Assembly: GCA_034432095.1 (NCBI GenBank)
Contig: DAOUCV010000091.1
Span: forward strand, 1 to 38,005
Reading direction: 5' to 3'
DNA: 38,005 nt
DNA from: DAOUCV01 sp034432095
Lineage (GTDB): Bacteria; Chloroflexota; Dehalococcoidia; Dehalococcoidales; UBA2162
The translations under genes were made by a program, and so were the position numbers. Positions 23,393-32,626 of this stretch are shown piece by piece. The notes under the pieces are model-generated. The model ran no database searches. It had not been told where the DNA came from and was given only the letters and a program-made list of their open reading frames with translations. Positions within the stretch are counted from its first letter, which is position 1. Each line of letters opens with the position of its first letter.

Positions 23393-24642
23393 TCGCTATA
23401 TTTTCGGAAAATCAGAACTGAGTTGTGACCGCCAAAGCCAAAGGAGTTAGAGAGAGCCGTGGTCACCTCAGCCTTGCGGGCTACGTTAGGCACATAGTCC
23501 AAATCGCATTCCGGGTCAGGATGGGTAAGGTTAATCGTCGGCGGTATTATGCCATGCTGAATAGCCATGATGGATACGGCGGCTTCGAGAGCACCAGCGG
23601 CGCCAATGAGATGCCCGGTCATTGATTTGGTAGAGCTTATCGGGACACGATAGGCATATTCACCGAATACCTTCTTTATCGCCATGGTCTCCACCTTGTC
23701 GTTTAAGGGCGTGGATGTGCCATGAGCGTTGATATAATCAATATCACCCGGTGCCAAGCCCGCTTTACGCAGTGCCTGTTGCATTGCTCTGGCGGCACCG
23801 TCCCCGTCTTCATCCGGCTGGGTGATGTGAAAGGCATCACCACTAGCCCCGTAGGCCATAATCTCAGCGAGAATATTAGCTCCCCGCCGCTGGGCATGGG
23901 CGAGGTTTTCTAGAATAAGGATGCAGGCTCCTTCACCAATGACGAAACCGTCACGTTCAGCATCAAAGGGGCGAGACGCCTGTGCAGGCGCATCGTTCCT
24001 GGTTGAGAGTGCCTTGAGCGCGTTGAAGGAGGCAACACCTATCGGGTTGAGTATTGATTCACTACCACCAGCAATCGCTGCCTGGGCATCGCCTCGCTTA
24101 ATGAGTTCATAAGCAACCCCAATTGCGTCGGAACTGCTGGAGCAAGCTGAAGTCGTGCAGAGATTCACTCCCTTTATCCCCAGGATAATGGATACCTGCG
24201 CTGCCGCCATATCGGATATCATCATTGGAACCGTGAATGGACTTACCCTATCCGGTCCGCTTTCCAATAGGACTCTCGCCTGCTGGAAGAGGGTAGTTAA
24301 ACCGCCGATGCCGCTGCCTATGATGATACCGACCTGGTCCCGGTTGGAGGAGTTGATCTGGAGCCCGGATTGCTCTACCGCCTGCATGCTGGCCGCAACT
24401 GCCAGTTGGGCGAAGCGGTCCATCCGCCGGGCTTCCTTGCGTTCCATATAGTTGGTAGGCTCAAACCCCTTTACCTCCCCGGCGAACCTCGTCTCGAGGT
24501 TCGTGGCATCGAAGAGGGTTATGTAGTCAATGCCGGACCTGCCGGCAACAAGATTCTCCCAGGCACTGGCCAAATCCAGACCAAGTGGACATAAACAACC
24601 GATCCCGGATATCACCACCCTGTTATTGGGATTATCCACCAA
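23383..24642 (-). CDS. fabF: 3-oxoacyl-[acyl-carrier-protein] synthase II
   Basis: A 419-residue condensing enzyme that elongates acyl-ACP with malonyl-ACP in fatty-acid synthesis. The catalytic triad is C167 (TTSACSSS), H307 (NAHGTSTPL) and H344 (MTGHLIGAAG), with K339 in SSTKS. The C-terminus GFGGHNSVLIFRKY is normal, but five more residues (YSEGS region) and the stop come from the dispersed repeat. No other fab genes or acpP are adjacent, which is unusual for fabF. It is divergent from mtaB. Confidence 0.96.
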   Translation of the reverse strand: MVDNPNNRVVISGIGCLCPLGLDLASAWENLVAGRSGIDYITLFDATNLETRFAGEVKGFEPTNYMERKEARRMDRFAQLAVAASMQAVEQSGLQINSSNRDQVGIIIGSGIGGLTTLFQQARVLLESGPDRVSPFTVPMMISDMAAAQVSIILGIKGVNLCTTSACSSSSDAIGVAYELIKRGDAQAAIAGGSESILNPIGVASFNALKALSTRNDAPAQASRPFDAERDGFVIGEGACILILENLAHAQRRGANILAEIMAYGASGDAFHITQPDEDGDGAARAMQQALRKAGLAPGDIDYINAHGTSTPLNDKVETMAIKKVFGEYAYRVPISSTKSMTGHLIGAAGALEAAVSIMAIQHGIIPPTINLTHPDPECDLDYVPNVARKAEVTTALSNSFGFGGHNSVLIFRKYSEGS

Positions 24643-24722
24643 ACTTAACTCCTCAGCTTGCTAGCACTTGATTAGACTTGGTATTATAATGTATTTTCGG
24701 TCAAATAGTCAACCAAATAGTT

Positions 24723-26006
24723 ATGAAGATTGCCCTAGAAACTTTAGGTTGTAAACTGAATCAAGCCGAGACGGAGCTTGTCGCCAGGCAGTGCCTTGAG
24801 GCGGGACACAGGCTAGTAGCCTCAATAGATGAGGCTGATGTCTATATCCTGAATACCTGCACGGTTACTCATATCGCCGACGCCAAAGCCCGCCATCTGC
24901 TTAGACTGGCTCATCGCCGAAACGCCGACACCCGGCTGGTGGCTACCGGTTGCTATGCCCAACGGGCACCTCAGGAACTAGCCAGGATTGACGGGGTTAA
25001 CCTTGTCGTGGGCAATCAGGAAAAACCGAACTTACTGCGATTGCTATACGAGGCAGGATACCTGGACAAATCAGCCTCCAGTACCTCCAGTAATGGAGAC
25101 GACACTACCAATGATGAACCTCGGTTCAGAACTCGTGCCTTCCTCAAGATTCAGGATGGCTGTAACAACTTCTGCTCCTACTGCATTGTGCCCCTGGTAC
25201 GGGGAAGGGAGAAAAGTCTGCCTGCTGCCCAACTTGTTGATGAAGTCAGGCGTTGCGTCTCCAGCGGCGCCAAAGAGGTAGTATTAACTGGAACCGAGAT
25301 TGGCTCCTACAACTATGACGGCATTAATCTGAGGAGGTTACTGGAGAAAATCTTAACTGAGACCAATATCATCAGGCTGCGGCTCTCCTCCCTCCAGCCA
25401 CAGGAAATCTCCCCGGAACTCATTGACCTGTGGCGTGACCCGAGGCTGTGCCCCCACTTCCACCTCCCCCTCCAGAGCGGCAGTGATACCGTGCTCAAAC
25501 GGATGAAGCGGCGCTACACCATCACCCAGTATGAGAAATCACTATCTTTAATCCGGGCTATCGTGCCCGATGCCGCCATCACTACCGACATTATTACCGG
25601 CTTTCCCGGTGAGACTGACGAGGAGTTTGAAGAAAGCTACGATTTTTGCCAAAAGACAGGGTTTGCCCGCATTCACGTCTTCCCTTACTCGCCACGTCCG
25701 GGAACTGAGGCTGCCCGAATGCCGCCCCACTCCGCCAATAGCGCTAGGACGCAACGAAATCAAAATTTAGGGGCTTTGGCCCGCAAATGTGACCAAAACT
25801 ACAGGCAGAGGTTTTTAGGCAGGACAATGACTGTGTTATGGGAGAGGCAGTCGAGCGCTGGGCTTTGGTCCGGTCGCACTGGTAACTATATAAAAGTTTA
25901 TACCAGAAGCAATGAGGACTTAAGGAATAAGATTCTGCCAGCAAAGCTATTGAAGGTCTATGGGGATGGGGTTATGGGTGAGGTTAGACTTGCCAAGAAA
26001 ACCTAA
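24723..26006 (+). CDS. mtaB: tRNA (N6-L-threonylcarbamoyladenosine(37)-C2)-methylthiotransferase
   Basis: A 427-residue radical-SAM enzyme that converts t6A to ms2t6A at position 37 of tRNAs. The N-terminal UPF0004 domain binds one 4Fe-4S cluster through C10 (LGCKLNQAE), C in LNTCTVTHIAD and C in ATGCYAQ. The radical-SAM cluster is in QDGCNNFCSYCIVPLVRG (CxxxCxxC). A C-terminal TRAM-like segment follows RQRFLGRTMTVLWE. The KLNQAE and FCSYCIVP patterns fit MtaB better than MiaB or RimO. A TATAAT at about 24684 is a probable -10 box, with no convincing -35. Confidence 0.94.
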   Translation: MKIALETLGCKLNQAETELVARQCLEAGHRLVASIDEADVYILNTCTVTHIADAKARHLLRLAHRRNADTRLVATGCYAQRAPQELARIDGVNLVVGNQEKPNLLRLLYEAGYLDKSASSTSSNGDDTTNDEPRFRTRAFLKIQDGCNNFCSYCIVPLVRGREKSLPAAQLVDEVRRCVSSGAKEVVLTGTEIGSYNYDGINLRRLLEKILTETNIIRLRLSSLQPQEISPELIDLWRDPRLCPHFHLPLQSGSDTVLKRMKRRYTITQYEKSLSLIRAIVPDAAITTDIITGFPGETDEEFEESYDFCQKTGFARIHVFPYSPRPGTEAARMPPHSANSARTQRNQNLGALARKCDQNYRQRFLGRTMTVLWERQSSAGLWSGRTGNYIKVYTRSNEDLRNKILPAKLLKVYGDGVMGEVRLAKKT

Positions 26007-26027
26007 CAAGGAATATAATACTGCCAT

Positions 26028-26261
26028 ATGGTGAAAGGCTATCTTCTTATCAAGCTGATCCCAGGGCTGGAACCTGAGGCTTTATCCCAAATTCGCGCCA
26101 CCCACGGAGTCATAGATGTAAACCTTGTTTTCGGACAGTGGGATGCCATCGCTATCGCTGAAGCTAAGACACTCTTTGAACTGACGAAGATAGTCGTTGG
26201 CGAAGTTCGTGGTATTCAGGGTGTCCAAGATACAACGACACTCCTACAAGCTGAGCTATAG
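26028..26261 (+). CDS. Stand-alone Lrp/AsnC ligand-binding (RAM) domain protein
   Basis: A 77-residue protein that consists only of the effector-binding domain of Lrp/AsnC regulators: VKGYLLIKLIPG, a helix, VIDVNLVFGQWDAIAIAEA and EVRGIQGVQDTTTLL. There is no helix-turn-helix. Such single domains form dimers or octamers and bind amino acids or partner regulators in some prokaryotes. It follows mtaB by 21 bases on the same strand and may share its transcript. The partner is unknown. Confidence 0.87.
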   Translation: MVKGYLLIKLIPGLEPEALSQIRATHGVIDVNLVFGQWDAIAIAEAKTLFELTKIVVGEVRGIQGVQDTTTLLQAEL

Positions 26262-26293
26262 GGTTTTTGAGCCAAAAGGGACAGAATACCCGG

Positions 26294-26794
26294 CTAAGGG
26301 CTGGGCATCCGGCTAGCCCTCATCTCTATGCCCACAACCACTGAGGTTTCAATCTGGCGCTGGGGGATATCCCAGTAGGTTTTAAGGAGCTTATCCTTGT
26401 TGGGAAGAAGGGTAAAGCCGTGTTTTTCATAGAAGCGAATCGCCCAGTAAGCGTCAGCCCATGTCCCCACCAGCAGGCGGGAAGTAGTAACCAGGGTCTT
26501 AAGGCGGTTCAGGAGTTTACTGCCGATGCCCTGTTGCTGCCACCGGGGTAATACATAGGCATGACGGACAAGGGTAACATCTTTAATCGGCTCCAGTCCC
26601 ATTACCCCCACAAGCTCACCATCTACTTCCCAGCCAAGGAAGGTCATGCGCTTCATTTCGCGCTTAAGTTCATCCATACTCATATAGGGCTGATGATAGC
26701 GGTCAGATGGTATAACGCCCTCATAGGCTCTGGCGGCTTCATTGATGATAAAATTTATCCTTTCAATATCATTCGGCTGGCAGATACGAAACAT
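26294..26794 (-). CDS. GNAT family N-acetyltransferase
   Basis: A 166-residue acetyltransferase of the GNAT fold. It contains ERINFIINEAARAYEG near the start, GWEVDGELVGVMGLEP, the acetyl-CoA-binding YVLPRWQQQGIGSKLLNRL (RxxGxG/A-type loop as QQQGIG) and AIRFYEKHGFTLLP. The start follows GGAAGGAAGCC. Substrate is not predictable. It is convergent with the Lrp-domain gene. Confidence 0.88.
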   Translation of the reverse strand: MFRICQPNDIERINFIINEAARAYEGVIPSDRYHQPYMSMDELKREMKRMTFLGWEVDGELVGVMGLEPIKDVTLVRHAYVLPRWQQQGIGSKLLNRLKTLVTTSRLLVGTWADAYWAIRFYEKHGFTLLPNKDKLLKTYWDIPQRQIETSVVVGIEMRASRMPSP

Positions 26795-26921
26795 GGCTTC
26801 CTTCCGTTACTCCGTAAATTATATCACCTCATCCAAAAAAGATGTTATAATTAACTGTCCAAGTCTTTAACCGGTGAGGAGTAAAGGACAAAATAAAATT
26901 TATCAAGAGTGGAGAGGTGAA

Positions 26922-28520
26922 GTGACTGAATTTGACCTAACACAGTTCGTTCAGACCGCGGACAGAATCAGGGCAAAGGCAATAAAGGAAGGTAGATTGA
27001 CCGATAACCCGTCTGAAGAGGTACTGAGGTTACTGGTGGAAAAGCAACCCGGGGTGAGGAAAACAATATACGGAAATTATGTTGCCGAGAGCGAACCTAC
27101 CTCTAGGTCGGCTATGTTCACCAAGAACAGCGTTGACCATCCCTTTGGCCAGAAAGAACTGGAGCTGTTGGCTCAGTGCGAAACAGCCCTTTCCAGAGAA
27201 AGGCTTATTTCAATTGATAGAATCGTGGGCAATGAGACCAGTGACATCACCGTGAGACTTATCGTCCCGGAGCGTTTTGCCCATGTTGCTTATGGCGGCG
27301 GACACCTTTTTATACCTCCTAAGAGAAAGGTGAAAGAGCCAGATTACCAAATCTTATTTTTTGCTGACGAAGCCTTTGAGGCCAATAAAGCCAAACCACT
27401 GCCCGAGAAAGATATCACCATAAGACTAGCCATGCTGCCTGACGGGAGGTATGTCAAGATAATCAGGAACGGCAACTATATAGGTGAGTATAAGAAGGGT
27501 GTGTTCGCCGCTGAAGACTGGGCGGCTAAGACCAGAAGGGGAGGTATTTTCCTACACGCCGGCTGTCGAGAAGACTATCTTCAATCAGTGCACGGCGATT
27601 ATCGCACGGTAAGGACATTACTCGTCGCCTTAAGTGCCAACGGGAAAACAACCACCACCTGCCGGATACTGGCAAGAAAGGGAAAGGAAAGGACCTGGCT
27701 TGTTCAGGATGACGGGGGAACCCTGATGCCCGACGGTTCTTTCCACGGGTTTGAAGCCGGCGGCGTGTTTGTCAAAACAGAGGGGGTCAATCCCGGCGAG
27801 CAACCTGAAATATATTATGGCCTGCTAAAGCCCGAAACTGTCTGCGAAAATGTCTACGTAAATGAAGACGGAGATTTCGATTTTTACAATTTCCAGAGGA
27901 CATCAAACGGCAGAGCCGTGATACTCAGAAGAGACTTTATGCATGCCAGCCCCTACATTGACGTGGACAGGATTGATAATCTTATTCTCATCACCAGAGG
28001 TCCGTTAATTCCAGCAATATCAAAGTTAACAAGGGAGCAGGCGGCGGCTCTGATGGTCTTGGGACAGGCGATGGAATCTTCAGCCGGTGACCCAACTCAG
28101 GCGGGAAAAATCAGAAGTGAGTTTTTCTACGACCCGTTTGTCGCTGGTGACCTAGCCGAGCACGCTAATATCTTTTACGAAATAATAAAGGGACTTCCTC
28201 ACTTGAACTTTTACTTGCTGAATACCGGGGGAATCGGCGAAGGAGAGCACTACCGGGACATAAGACTGGAATCTACCATGGGGATACTGGACTCCTTACT
28301 GAGAGGAGGGCTTGAAGATTGGGTGGATTCACCTACCGGCTTTCAGGTGCCAAGGGCAATCAGGGTTGTTGATGACATTTATTTGCACCCGGAAAAGGTC
28401 TATTCCAGCAGCGAATTTGAGGAAAAACAAAGGGAACTTAACAAAATCAGATACGAAGCCGTTGCTCGATTAGGCAATAAACTCAATGCCAATATAAGAA
28501 AGGTCTTCAACAAAGCTTGA
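26922..28520 (+). CDS. Divergent ATP-type phosphoenolpyruvate carboxykinase family protein
   Basis: From GTG 26922 (after GGAGAGG, seven bases) the product has 532 residues; a GTG at 26874 would add 16. It resembles ATP-dependent PEPCK, which interconverts oxaloacetate and PEP, by the order of elements: VAYGGGHLFIP, LHAGCRED (near the metal-binding His), the P-loop region ALSANGKTTTTCR (family GLSGTGKTTLS), DDGGTLMPDGSFHGFEAGG VFVKTEG split over the metal/substrate site, then LLKPETVCENVYV and NGRAVILRRD. Several glycines of the normal P-loop are replaced, and the Gly-rich GDDEH block is altered, so it is a distant branch. It may be a true PEPCK or a kinase of related fold. It is paired with the next gene. 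Confidence 0.7.
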   Translation: MTEFDLTQFVQTADRIRAKAIKEGRLTDNPSEEVLRLLVEKQPGVRKTIYGNYVAESEPTSRSAMFTKNSVDHPFGQKELELLAQCETALSRERLISIDRIVGNETSDITVRLIVPERFAHVAYGGGHLFIPPKRKVKEPDYQILFFADEAFEANKAKPLPEKDITIRLAMLPDGRYVKIIRNGNYIGEYKKGVFAAEDWAAKTRRGGIFLHAGCREDYLQSVHGDYRTVRTLLVALSANGKTTTTCRILARKGKERTWLVQDDGGTLMPDGSFHGFEAGGVFVKTEGVNPGEQPEIYYGLLKPETVCENVYVNEDGDFDFYNFQRTSNGRAVILRRDFMHASPYIDVDRIDNLILITRGPLIPAISKLTREQAAALMVLGQAMESSAGDPTQAGKIRSEFFYDPFVAGDLAEHANIFYEIIKGLPHLNFYLLNTGGIGEGEHYRDIRLESTMGILDSLLRGGLEDWVDSPTGFQVPRAIRVVDDIYLHPEKVYSSSEFEEKQRELNKIRYEAVARLGNKLNANIRKVFNKA

Positions 28521-28533
28521 GTTTCAGGTAGAA

Positions 28534-29202
28534 ATGGCAGAGGAACTAGGTAGAATAGAGAAACCGGAAGCAAAACAGTTCCAGAATAAGAGAAAGCTAT
28601 ATCTCGTTCCTCTCTTATACGCTTGGGAGAGCGCTCCCAATGAGTATGTTGAAAGGTTCAACCTCTACTGGCAGCAGGTGAGGGAGCACATTGCTAACCT
28701 GGAATCAAAAATAGGAGCGGTGAAGAGAATCTACCACGAATCAATCACCCTGGCCGGAGAAGAGGGCCTGAAGATGCTGGAGAAATTGAGTCCTCCCAGC
28801 TGTGAGATTGCCAGGGATAGGTGCCAGAATGGAGCCCAGGTCGAGGTGGTTGAAGATGCGGAGCTGGTTGAGGAAAGCCTGGACTGGGAAAGACACCTTC
28901 TGGTGGGGTTTATCAGCCGAAAAGTGGCTAGGATGGTCACCGATTTCTTTACTGAAACTTTGAAGAAAAGGTATGAGCACATCGCCAGGAGAATAGACGA
29001 GACCCTTCAGGATAACGAGGCAGCAATGCTCTTCATCCGGGAAGGTCACGGGGTGCAATTCCCCTCTGACATAGAAGTCTTCAGCGTGGCTCCCCCGGCA
29101 CTGGACGAGGTTCACCGCTGGCTGCGCGACTACTCACCAGAAAAAAAGAAAGACGACAAAAAGACCGACGAAAAGCCGGAGAAAAAAACCGAGTCAGCAT
29201 GA
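28534..29202 (+). CDS. Uncharacterised charged protein linked to the PEPCK-like gene
   Basis: A 222-residue protein that I do not recognise. It starts 13 bases after the PEPCK-like gene, so the two are co-transcribed. It appears mostly helical: residues ~40-85 (RFNLYWQQVREHIANLESKI) and ~120-160 (HLLVGFISRKVARMVTDFFT then ETLKKRYEHIARRIDETLQD) look like long amphipathic helices. A compact segment follows (EAAMLFIREGHGVQFPSDIE, VFSVAPPALDEVHRWL). The last ~25 residues are a Lys/Glu/Asp tail. There is no signal peptide or membrane helix. It could be a regulatory or structural partner of the enzyme, but this is inferred from position alone. Confidence 0.75.
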   Translation: MAEELGRIEKPEAKQFQNKRKLYLVPLLYAWESAPNEYVERFNLYWQQVREHIANLESKIGAVKRIYHESITLAGEEGLKMLEKLSPPSCEIARDRCQNGAQVEVVEDAELVEESLDWERHLLVGFISRKVARMVTDFFTETLKKRYEHIARRIDETLQDNEAAMLFIREGHGVQFPSDIEVFSVAPPALDEVHRWLRDYSPEKKKDDKKTDEKPEKKTESA

Positions 29203-29230
29203 GCGCTATTGATTTCCCTGCCAAGCCAGG

Positions 29231-30751
29231 CTATAACTGGCTTCTCGGACGGTACTGGATGGCTTCAGCCAGGTGATGGGCTTTAATTATGTCGCTATTT
29301 TCCAGGTCGGCGATAGTTCTGGCTAGTTTAAGTATTCGGTGGAAGGCACGTGCTGATAGATAGAGTTGTTTCATCGCCGCTTTTAAGAGGCTCTGGGCTT
29401 GCTCTTCCACCTGACAGAACTGTCTTACCTCAGCCGGTGTCATTTCCGCATTACAGGTCAGTCTTGTCCCGCTGAAGCGCTCCCGCTGGAGGGAACGGGC
29501 AGCTATTACCCTGGCCTGAACCTTCTCTGATTTCTCTGCCGCTCTTTCGTCAGCCAGCTTCTCGTAGTCAATATGGGGCACCTCAACAAAGATATCCACC
29601 CGGTCAAGAAACGGTCCGCTCATCCGTCTCTGATACCGCGAAACCAGACTGGGCGGGCAGGTGCATTGTCTAAAAGGGTCGCCATAGTAGCCGCAGGGAC
29701 AGGGGTTCATTGCTCCTACCAGCATAAAGTTTGCCGGGAACACCACACTCCCCTGAGCCCGGCTGATGGTGATTACCTTGTCCTCCAGAGGCTGACGTAA
29801 GGTCTCCAGCAGTGAATGCCCGAACTCAGGAAGTTCATCAAGGAAGAGGACTCCCCGATGACTCAGGCTTACTTCACCAGGCTTTGGCCAGTGCCCGCCA
29901 CCCACCAGGCCGGCGTTAGAAATGGTGTAGTGAGGGGCACGGAAGGGGCGTTGCCTGAGTAAAGGGGTGCCCGGGGGCAGCAACCCGCTGACACTATAGA
30001 TTTTGGTCACCTCCAACGCTTCCTCATTAGTCATTGGTGGCAGTATTGACGGAAGAGAGCGTGCCAGCAAAGTTTTACCGCTTCCCGGGGGACCCATCAT
30101 TATTACGTTATGTCCTCCAGCCGCCGCCACCTCCAGCGCCCGCTTGACATGTTCCTGCCCTTTAATATAGGCCAAGTCGGTAACTGATGAAGCAGGGGGA
30201 ATATATTCCTCAACTCCGTCAGGCTTATACTCCGGGGCGGGTATTTCTCCCCTTAGGTAGCTAACCAATTGAGGTAAGGAACTGATGGGGATGATTTTCG
30301 CCTTTTCTATTAAGGATGCTTCTCTGGCATCAATTTCGGGCACGATAACAGTGGAAAATCCCCGTTCCTGAGCCAGGGCAACCATAGGCAGAATGCCGTT
30401 GGTATGGCGCAGGCTGCCATCCAGAGACAGCTCACCAAGAATGATAGTCCGAGAAACATCGGCGGATACCTGCTCGGAACTGAGGAGAATACCCAGAGCT
30501 ATGGGCAAATCATAGGCAGGTCCGGCTTTCCTCAGGTCGGCAGGGGCAAGGTTAACGACAATGCGTTTCATCGGGAAAGCGTAGCCGGAGTTGCGAATGG
30601 CGGCTCGCACCCGCTCCCTGGCCTCCTGGACAGCGGCATCAGGCAAGCCAACAATGGTAAACGAGGGTAAACCAGGAGAAATATCTGCCTCAACCTCAAC
30701 AATAGCCCCCTCCAACCCCACGAGAGCGCAGCTCATTACCTTAGCTAACAT
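29231..30751 (-). CDS. comM: Mg chelatase-like AAA+ protein (ComM/YifB family)
   Basis: A 506-residue protein. ComM is a helicase that extends branch migration during natural transformation in some bacteria; many non-transformable bacteria also carry it. The N-terminal Lon-S5-like domain reads VEVEADISPGLPSFTIVGLPDAAVQEARERV. The AAA+ core has MMGPPGSGKTLLARSLP (Walker A), GVLFLDELPEF (Walker B), and a cysteine pattern PCPCGYYGDPFRQCTC. The C-terminal helical Mg-chelatase domain ends with SARAFHRILKLARTIADL. The start ATG at 30751 follows AGGAAAATT. It is divergent from the MATE gene. Confidence 0.95.
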   Translation of the reverse strand: MLAKVMSCALVGLEGAIVEVEADISPGLPSFTIVGLPDAAVQEARERVRAAIRNSGYAFPMKRIVVNLAPADLRKAGPAYDLPIALGILLSSEQVSADVSRTIILGELSLDGSLRHTNGILPMVALAQERGFSTVIVPEIDAREASLIEKAKIIPISSLPQLVSYLRGEIPAPEYKPDGVEEYIPPASSVTDLAYIKGQEHVKRALEVAAAGGHNVIMMGPPGSGKTLLARSLPSILPPMTNEEALEVTKIYSVSGLLPPGTPLLRQRPFRAPHYTISNAGLVGGGHWPKPGEVSLSHRGVLFLDELPEFGHSLLETLRQPLEDKVITISRAQGSVVFPANFMLVGAMNPCPCGYYGDPFRQCTCPPSLVSRYQRRMSGPFLDRVDIFVEVPHIDYEKLADERAAEKSEKVQARVIAARSLQRERFSGTRLTCNAEMTPAEVRQFCQVEEQAQSLLKAAMKQLYLSARAFHRILKLARTIADLENSDIIKAHHLAEAIQYRPRSQL

Positions 30752-30813
30752 AATTTTCCTACACTATACCATAAACCATTGAAAGGTGGAATATAGAGAC
30801 TGATACCAGCGAT

Positions 30814-30843
30814 TTGCACGGGAAAAGAGCAAACCGCTATACT
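30814..30843 (+). promoter_or_regulatory. Predicted promoter of the MATE exporter gene
   Basis: TTGCAC (30814-30819) and TATACT (30838-30843) are separated by 18 bases, about 40 bases before the MATE start. Confidence 0.5.
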
Positions 30844-30884
30844 TCACTGAAGGCAAAGTACCGAATGAGAAGTGACTATTCACA

Positions 30885-32267
30885 ATGGTAAAGGCAGAGA
30901 GTTCTCCCGGGAGAGCGCTCGCTTTTAAGAAGGACTGGACAAAAGGCCCCGTCATTGGCAACCTCTTGCTATTATCCTGGCCCATGGTGCTAATGGAAAG
31001 CCTCTGGGTGGTCAGTCAAATCGTTGATTTAATCTGGGTAGGGAGGCTGGGGCCATCCTCAATTGCTGGGGTAGGGGTCGCTAATATCGTCCTTATGATG
31101 GTATGGGCGGTGGATATGGGATTACTGACGGGTGTGAGAGCTATGATTGCCCGCAATATAGGAGCGGGCGACCTCCCGGGTGCCAATCATATAGCCGGGC
31201 AAGCCCTCATTCTCAGTGCTACCTGGGGTATGCTAGTCACGCTAGCAGGTAGCCTCCTAGCAGGAGCGATATTGCGCTTATTCGGGGTTAATGCCGAGGT
31301 TACTGCCGAAGGAATGGCCTACCTGCGAATAATGTTCGCTGGCTGGCTGGGTATGGAACTCCTAATAATGTCTCTGTATGTTATCCAATCCTCAGGGGAT
31401 ACGATAACTCCTATGATAATAGAAGCCCTAATAAGAGCCGTCCATCTGGGTCTTTGTCCCTTCCTCGTCTTAGGCTGGTGGCTGTTTCCTCACCTGGGTG
31501 TTAGTGGAGCCGCTCTGAGTAACGTCATTTCTCAGGCTTTGGGCGCGGGCATTGCCTTGTGGGTCCTTTTCAGAGGTCGCACCCGGTTGCGGCTTACCCT
31601 GAGAGTTTTCCGCCTTGCCCCGGCTATCATATGGCGCATATTGAAGATCAGCGTACCTGCCCTGGTTATGAGCCTGCAAGGTGCCCTTGGTAGCATCATA
31701 GTGATGAGGTTTATCGCCCCGTTCGGTACCCTCGCCGTGGCAGCTCATAGCCTAGCCGCCAGAATGGAGATGTTCGTGTTCGTGCCTGCTATGGGCTTGG
31801 GTACAGGGGCGGGGGTCTTAGTGGGACAAAACCTGGGCGCCGGTCAGCCAGAGCGCGCCACCAAAAGTGCCTGGCTGGCGGTAAGTTTTGTCGAGGCTTT
31901 TATGGTAGCCTGTTCCACGGTGATTCTACTCTGGGCTGAGAACATAATTGCCATTTTCACCACTGAGCCTGCCCTGATAGAGCTAGGCGGCACTTTCCTC
32001 AGGATAGCAACGGCAAGCTACCTGGTGATGGCTTTCTCCTCGGTTCTGCAGAATTGCATCGCCGGTGCCGGTGATACCCTACCCAACATGGTCGTTAGCA
32101 TAACCGCAGTCTGGGCAGTACAGTTGCCTTTAGCCTTCTTTCTACCCCGGGTTGGCAATCTTGGTATCTACGGAGTGCGCTGGGCGATGGTGGCCAATAC
32201 ATTTACTGGGGCAATCGCCTACACAACATACTTCGTTCTGGGCAGATGGAAGACCAAGAAAGTATAG
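30885..32267 (+). CDS. MATE family efflux transporter
   Basis: A 460-residue membrane protein with about twelve hydrophobic helices in two homologous halves, as in Na+- or H+-driven MATE multidrug exporters. Half one begins LLLLSWPMVLMESLWVVSQI and contains VGRLGPSSIAGVGVANIV and GAGDLPGANHIAGQALIL. Half two begins with a matching ILKISVPALVMSLQGALGSI and contains GTGAGVLVGQNLGAGQPERA. The short N-terminal extension (MVKAESSPGRALAFKKDWTKG) is hydrophilic. Substrate is unknown. It is convergent with the ParA module. Confidence 0.93.
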   Translation: MVKAESSPGRALAFKKDWTKGPVIGNLLLLSWPMVLMESLWVVSQIVDLIWVGRLGPSSIAGVGVANIVLMMVWAVDMGLLTGVRAMIARNIGAGDLPGANHIAGQALILSATWGMLVTLAGSLLAGAILRLFGVNAEVTAEGMAYLRIMFAGWLGMELLIMSLYVIQSSGDTITPMIIEALIRAVHLGLCPFLVLGWWLFPHLGVSGAALSNVISQALGAGIALWVLFRGRTRLRLTLRVFRLAPAIIWRILKISVPALVMSLQGALGSIIVMRFIAPFGTLAVAAHSLAARMEMFVFVPAMGLGTGAGVLVGQNLGAGQPERATKSAWLAVSFVEAFMVACSTVILLWAENIIAIFTTEPALIELGGTFLRIATASYLVMAFSSVLQNCIAGAGDTLPNMVVSITAVWAVQLPLAFFLPRVGNLGIYGVRWAMVANTFTGAIAYTTYFVLGRWKTKKV

Positions 32268-32293
32268 AGAAGTGAGCACCCTTAGCCGATTAC

Positions 32294-32626
32294 TCATTTA
32301 CGCAATTGCGCATTTAGTCTCTGGAGGAGTTCCTCTTCAGTCTTAACACCCCGCACATCCAGTGCCGTCGTACCGAAAGCCCGAACCATACTCTGAATGA
32401 GCTTGGTCTTGCTAATTTTCTTCCCCCCGCTGAACTTCGCTATCGAAGCCAGGTTTTCCAAATAGGCGTCTTCCTCCCGGTTCAGAAATACCGATAGTTT
32501 AATCATAGCCGCCGACCGCTCCGGTAGTTCCCTGTCGGGTGGAGCCTGCACTAGCTTACCAGTACCGGTAAGGCGCTCCAAGACTGTCCCGTAGGCAATT
32601 TCCTCGGTAACCTTAGCCCGTTTCAT
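32294..32626 (-). CDS. Ribbon-helix-helix-like DNA-binding partner of ParA
   Basis: A 110-residue protein whose start overlaps the ParA stop by 14 bases, behind GAGGTGATGA, showing translational coupling. Residues 42-88 (IKLSVFLNREEDAYLENLAS, then KTKLIQSMVRA) fit a beta strand followed by two helices, as in CopG/ParG-type ribbon-helix-helix centromere binders. The N-terminal 40 residues are basic, flexible and rich in Pro, like the arginine-finger tails of ParG-type proteins. The last codons lie in a palindrome CGCAATTGCG. It would bind DNA and stimulate the ParA ATPase. It is not a standard ParB, as it has no CTPase domain. Confidence 0.7.
   Translation of the reverse strand: MKRAKVTEEIAYGTVLERLTGTGKLVQAPPDRELPERSAAMIKLSVFLNREEDAYLENLASIAKFSGGKKISKTKLIQSMVRAFGTTALDVRGVKTEEELLQRLNAQLRK

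Noticed and set aside
26262..26340. Possible terminator between the Lrp-domain gene and the GNAT gene
   Set aside because: GGGCT/AGCCC arms are short, lie partly in the GNAT coding end and have no T-tract.
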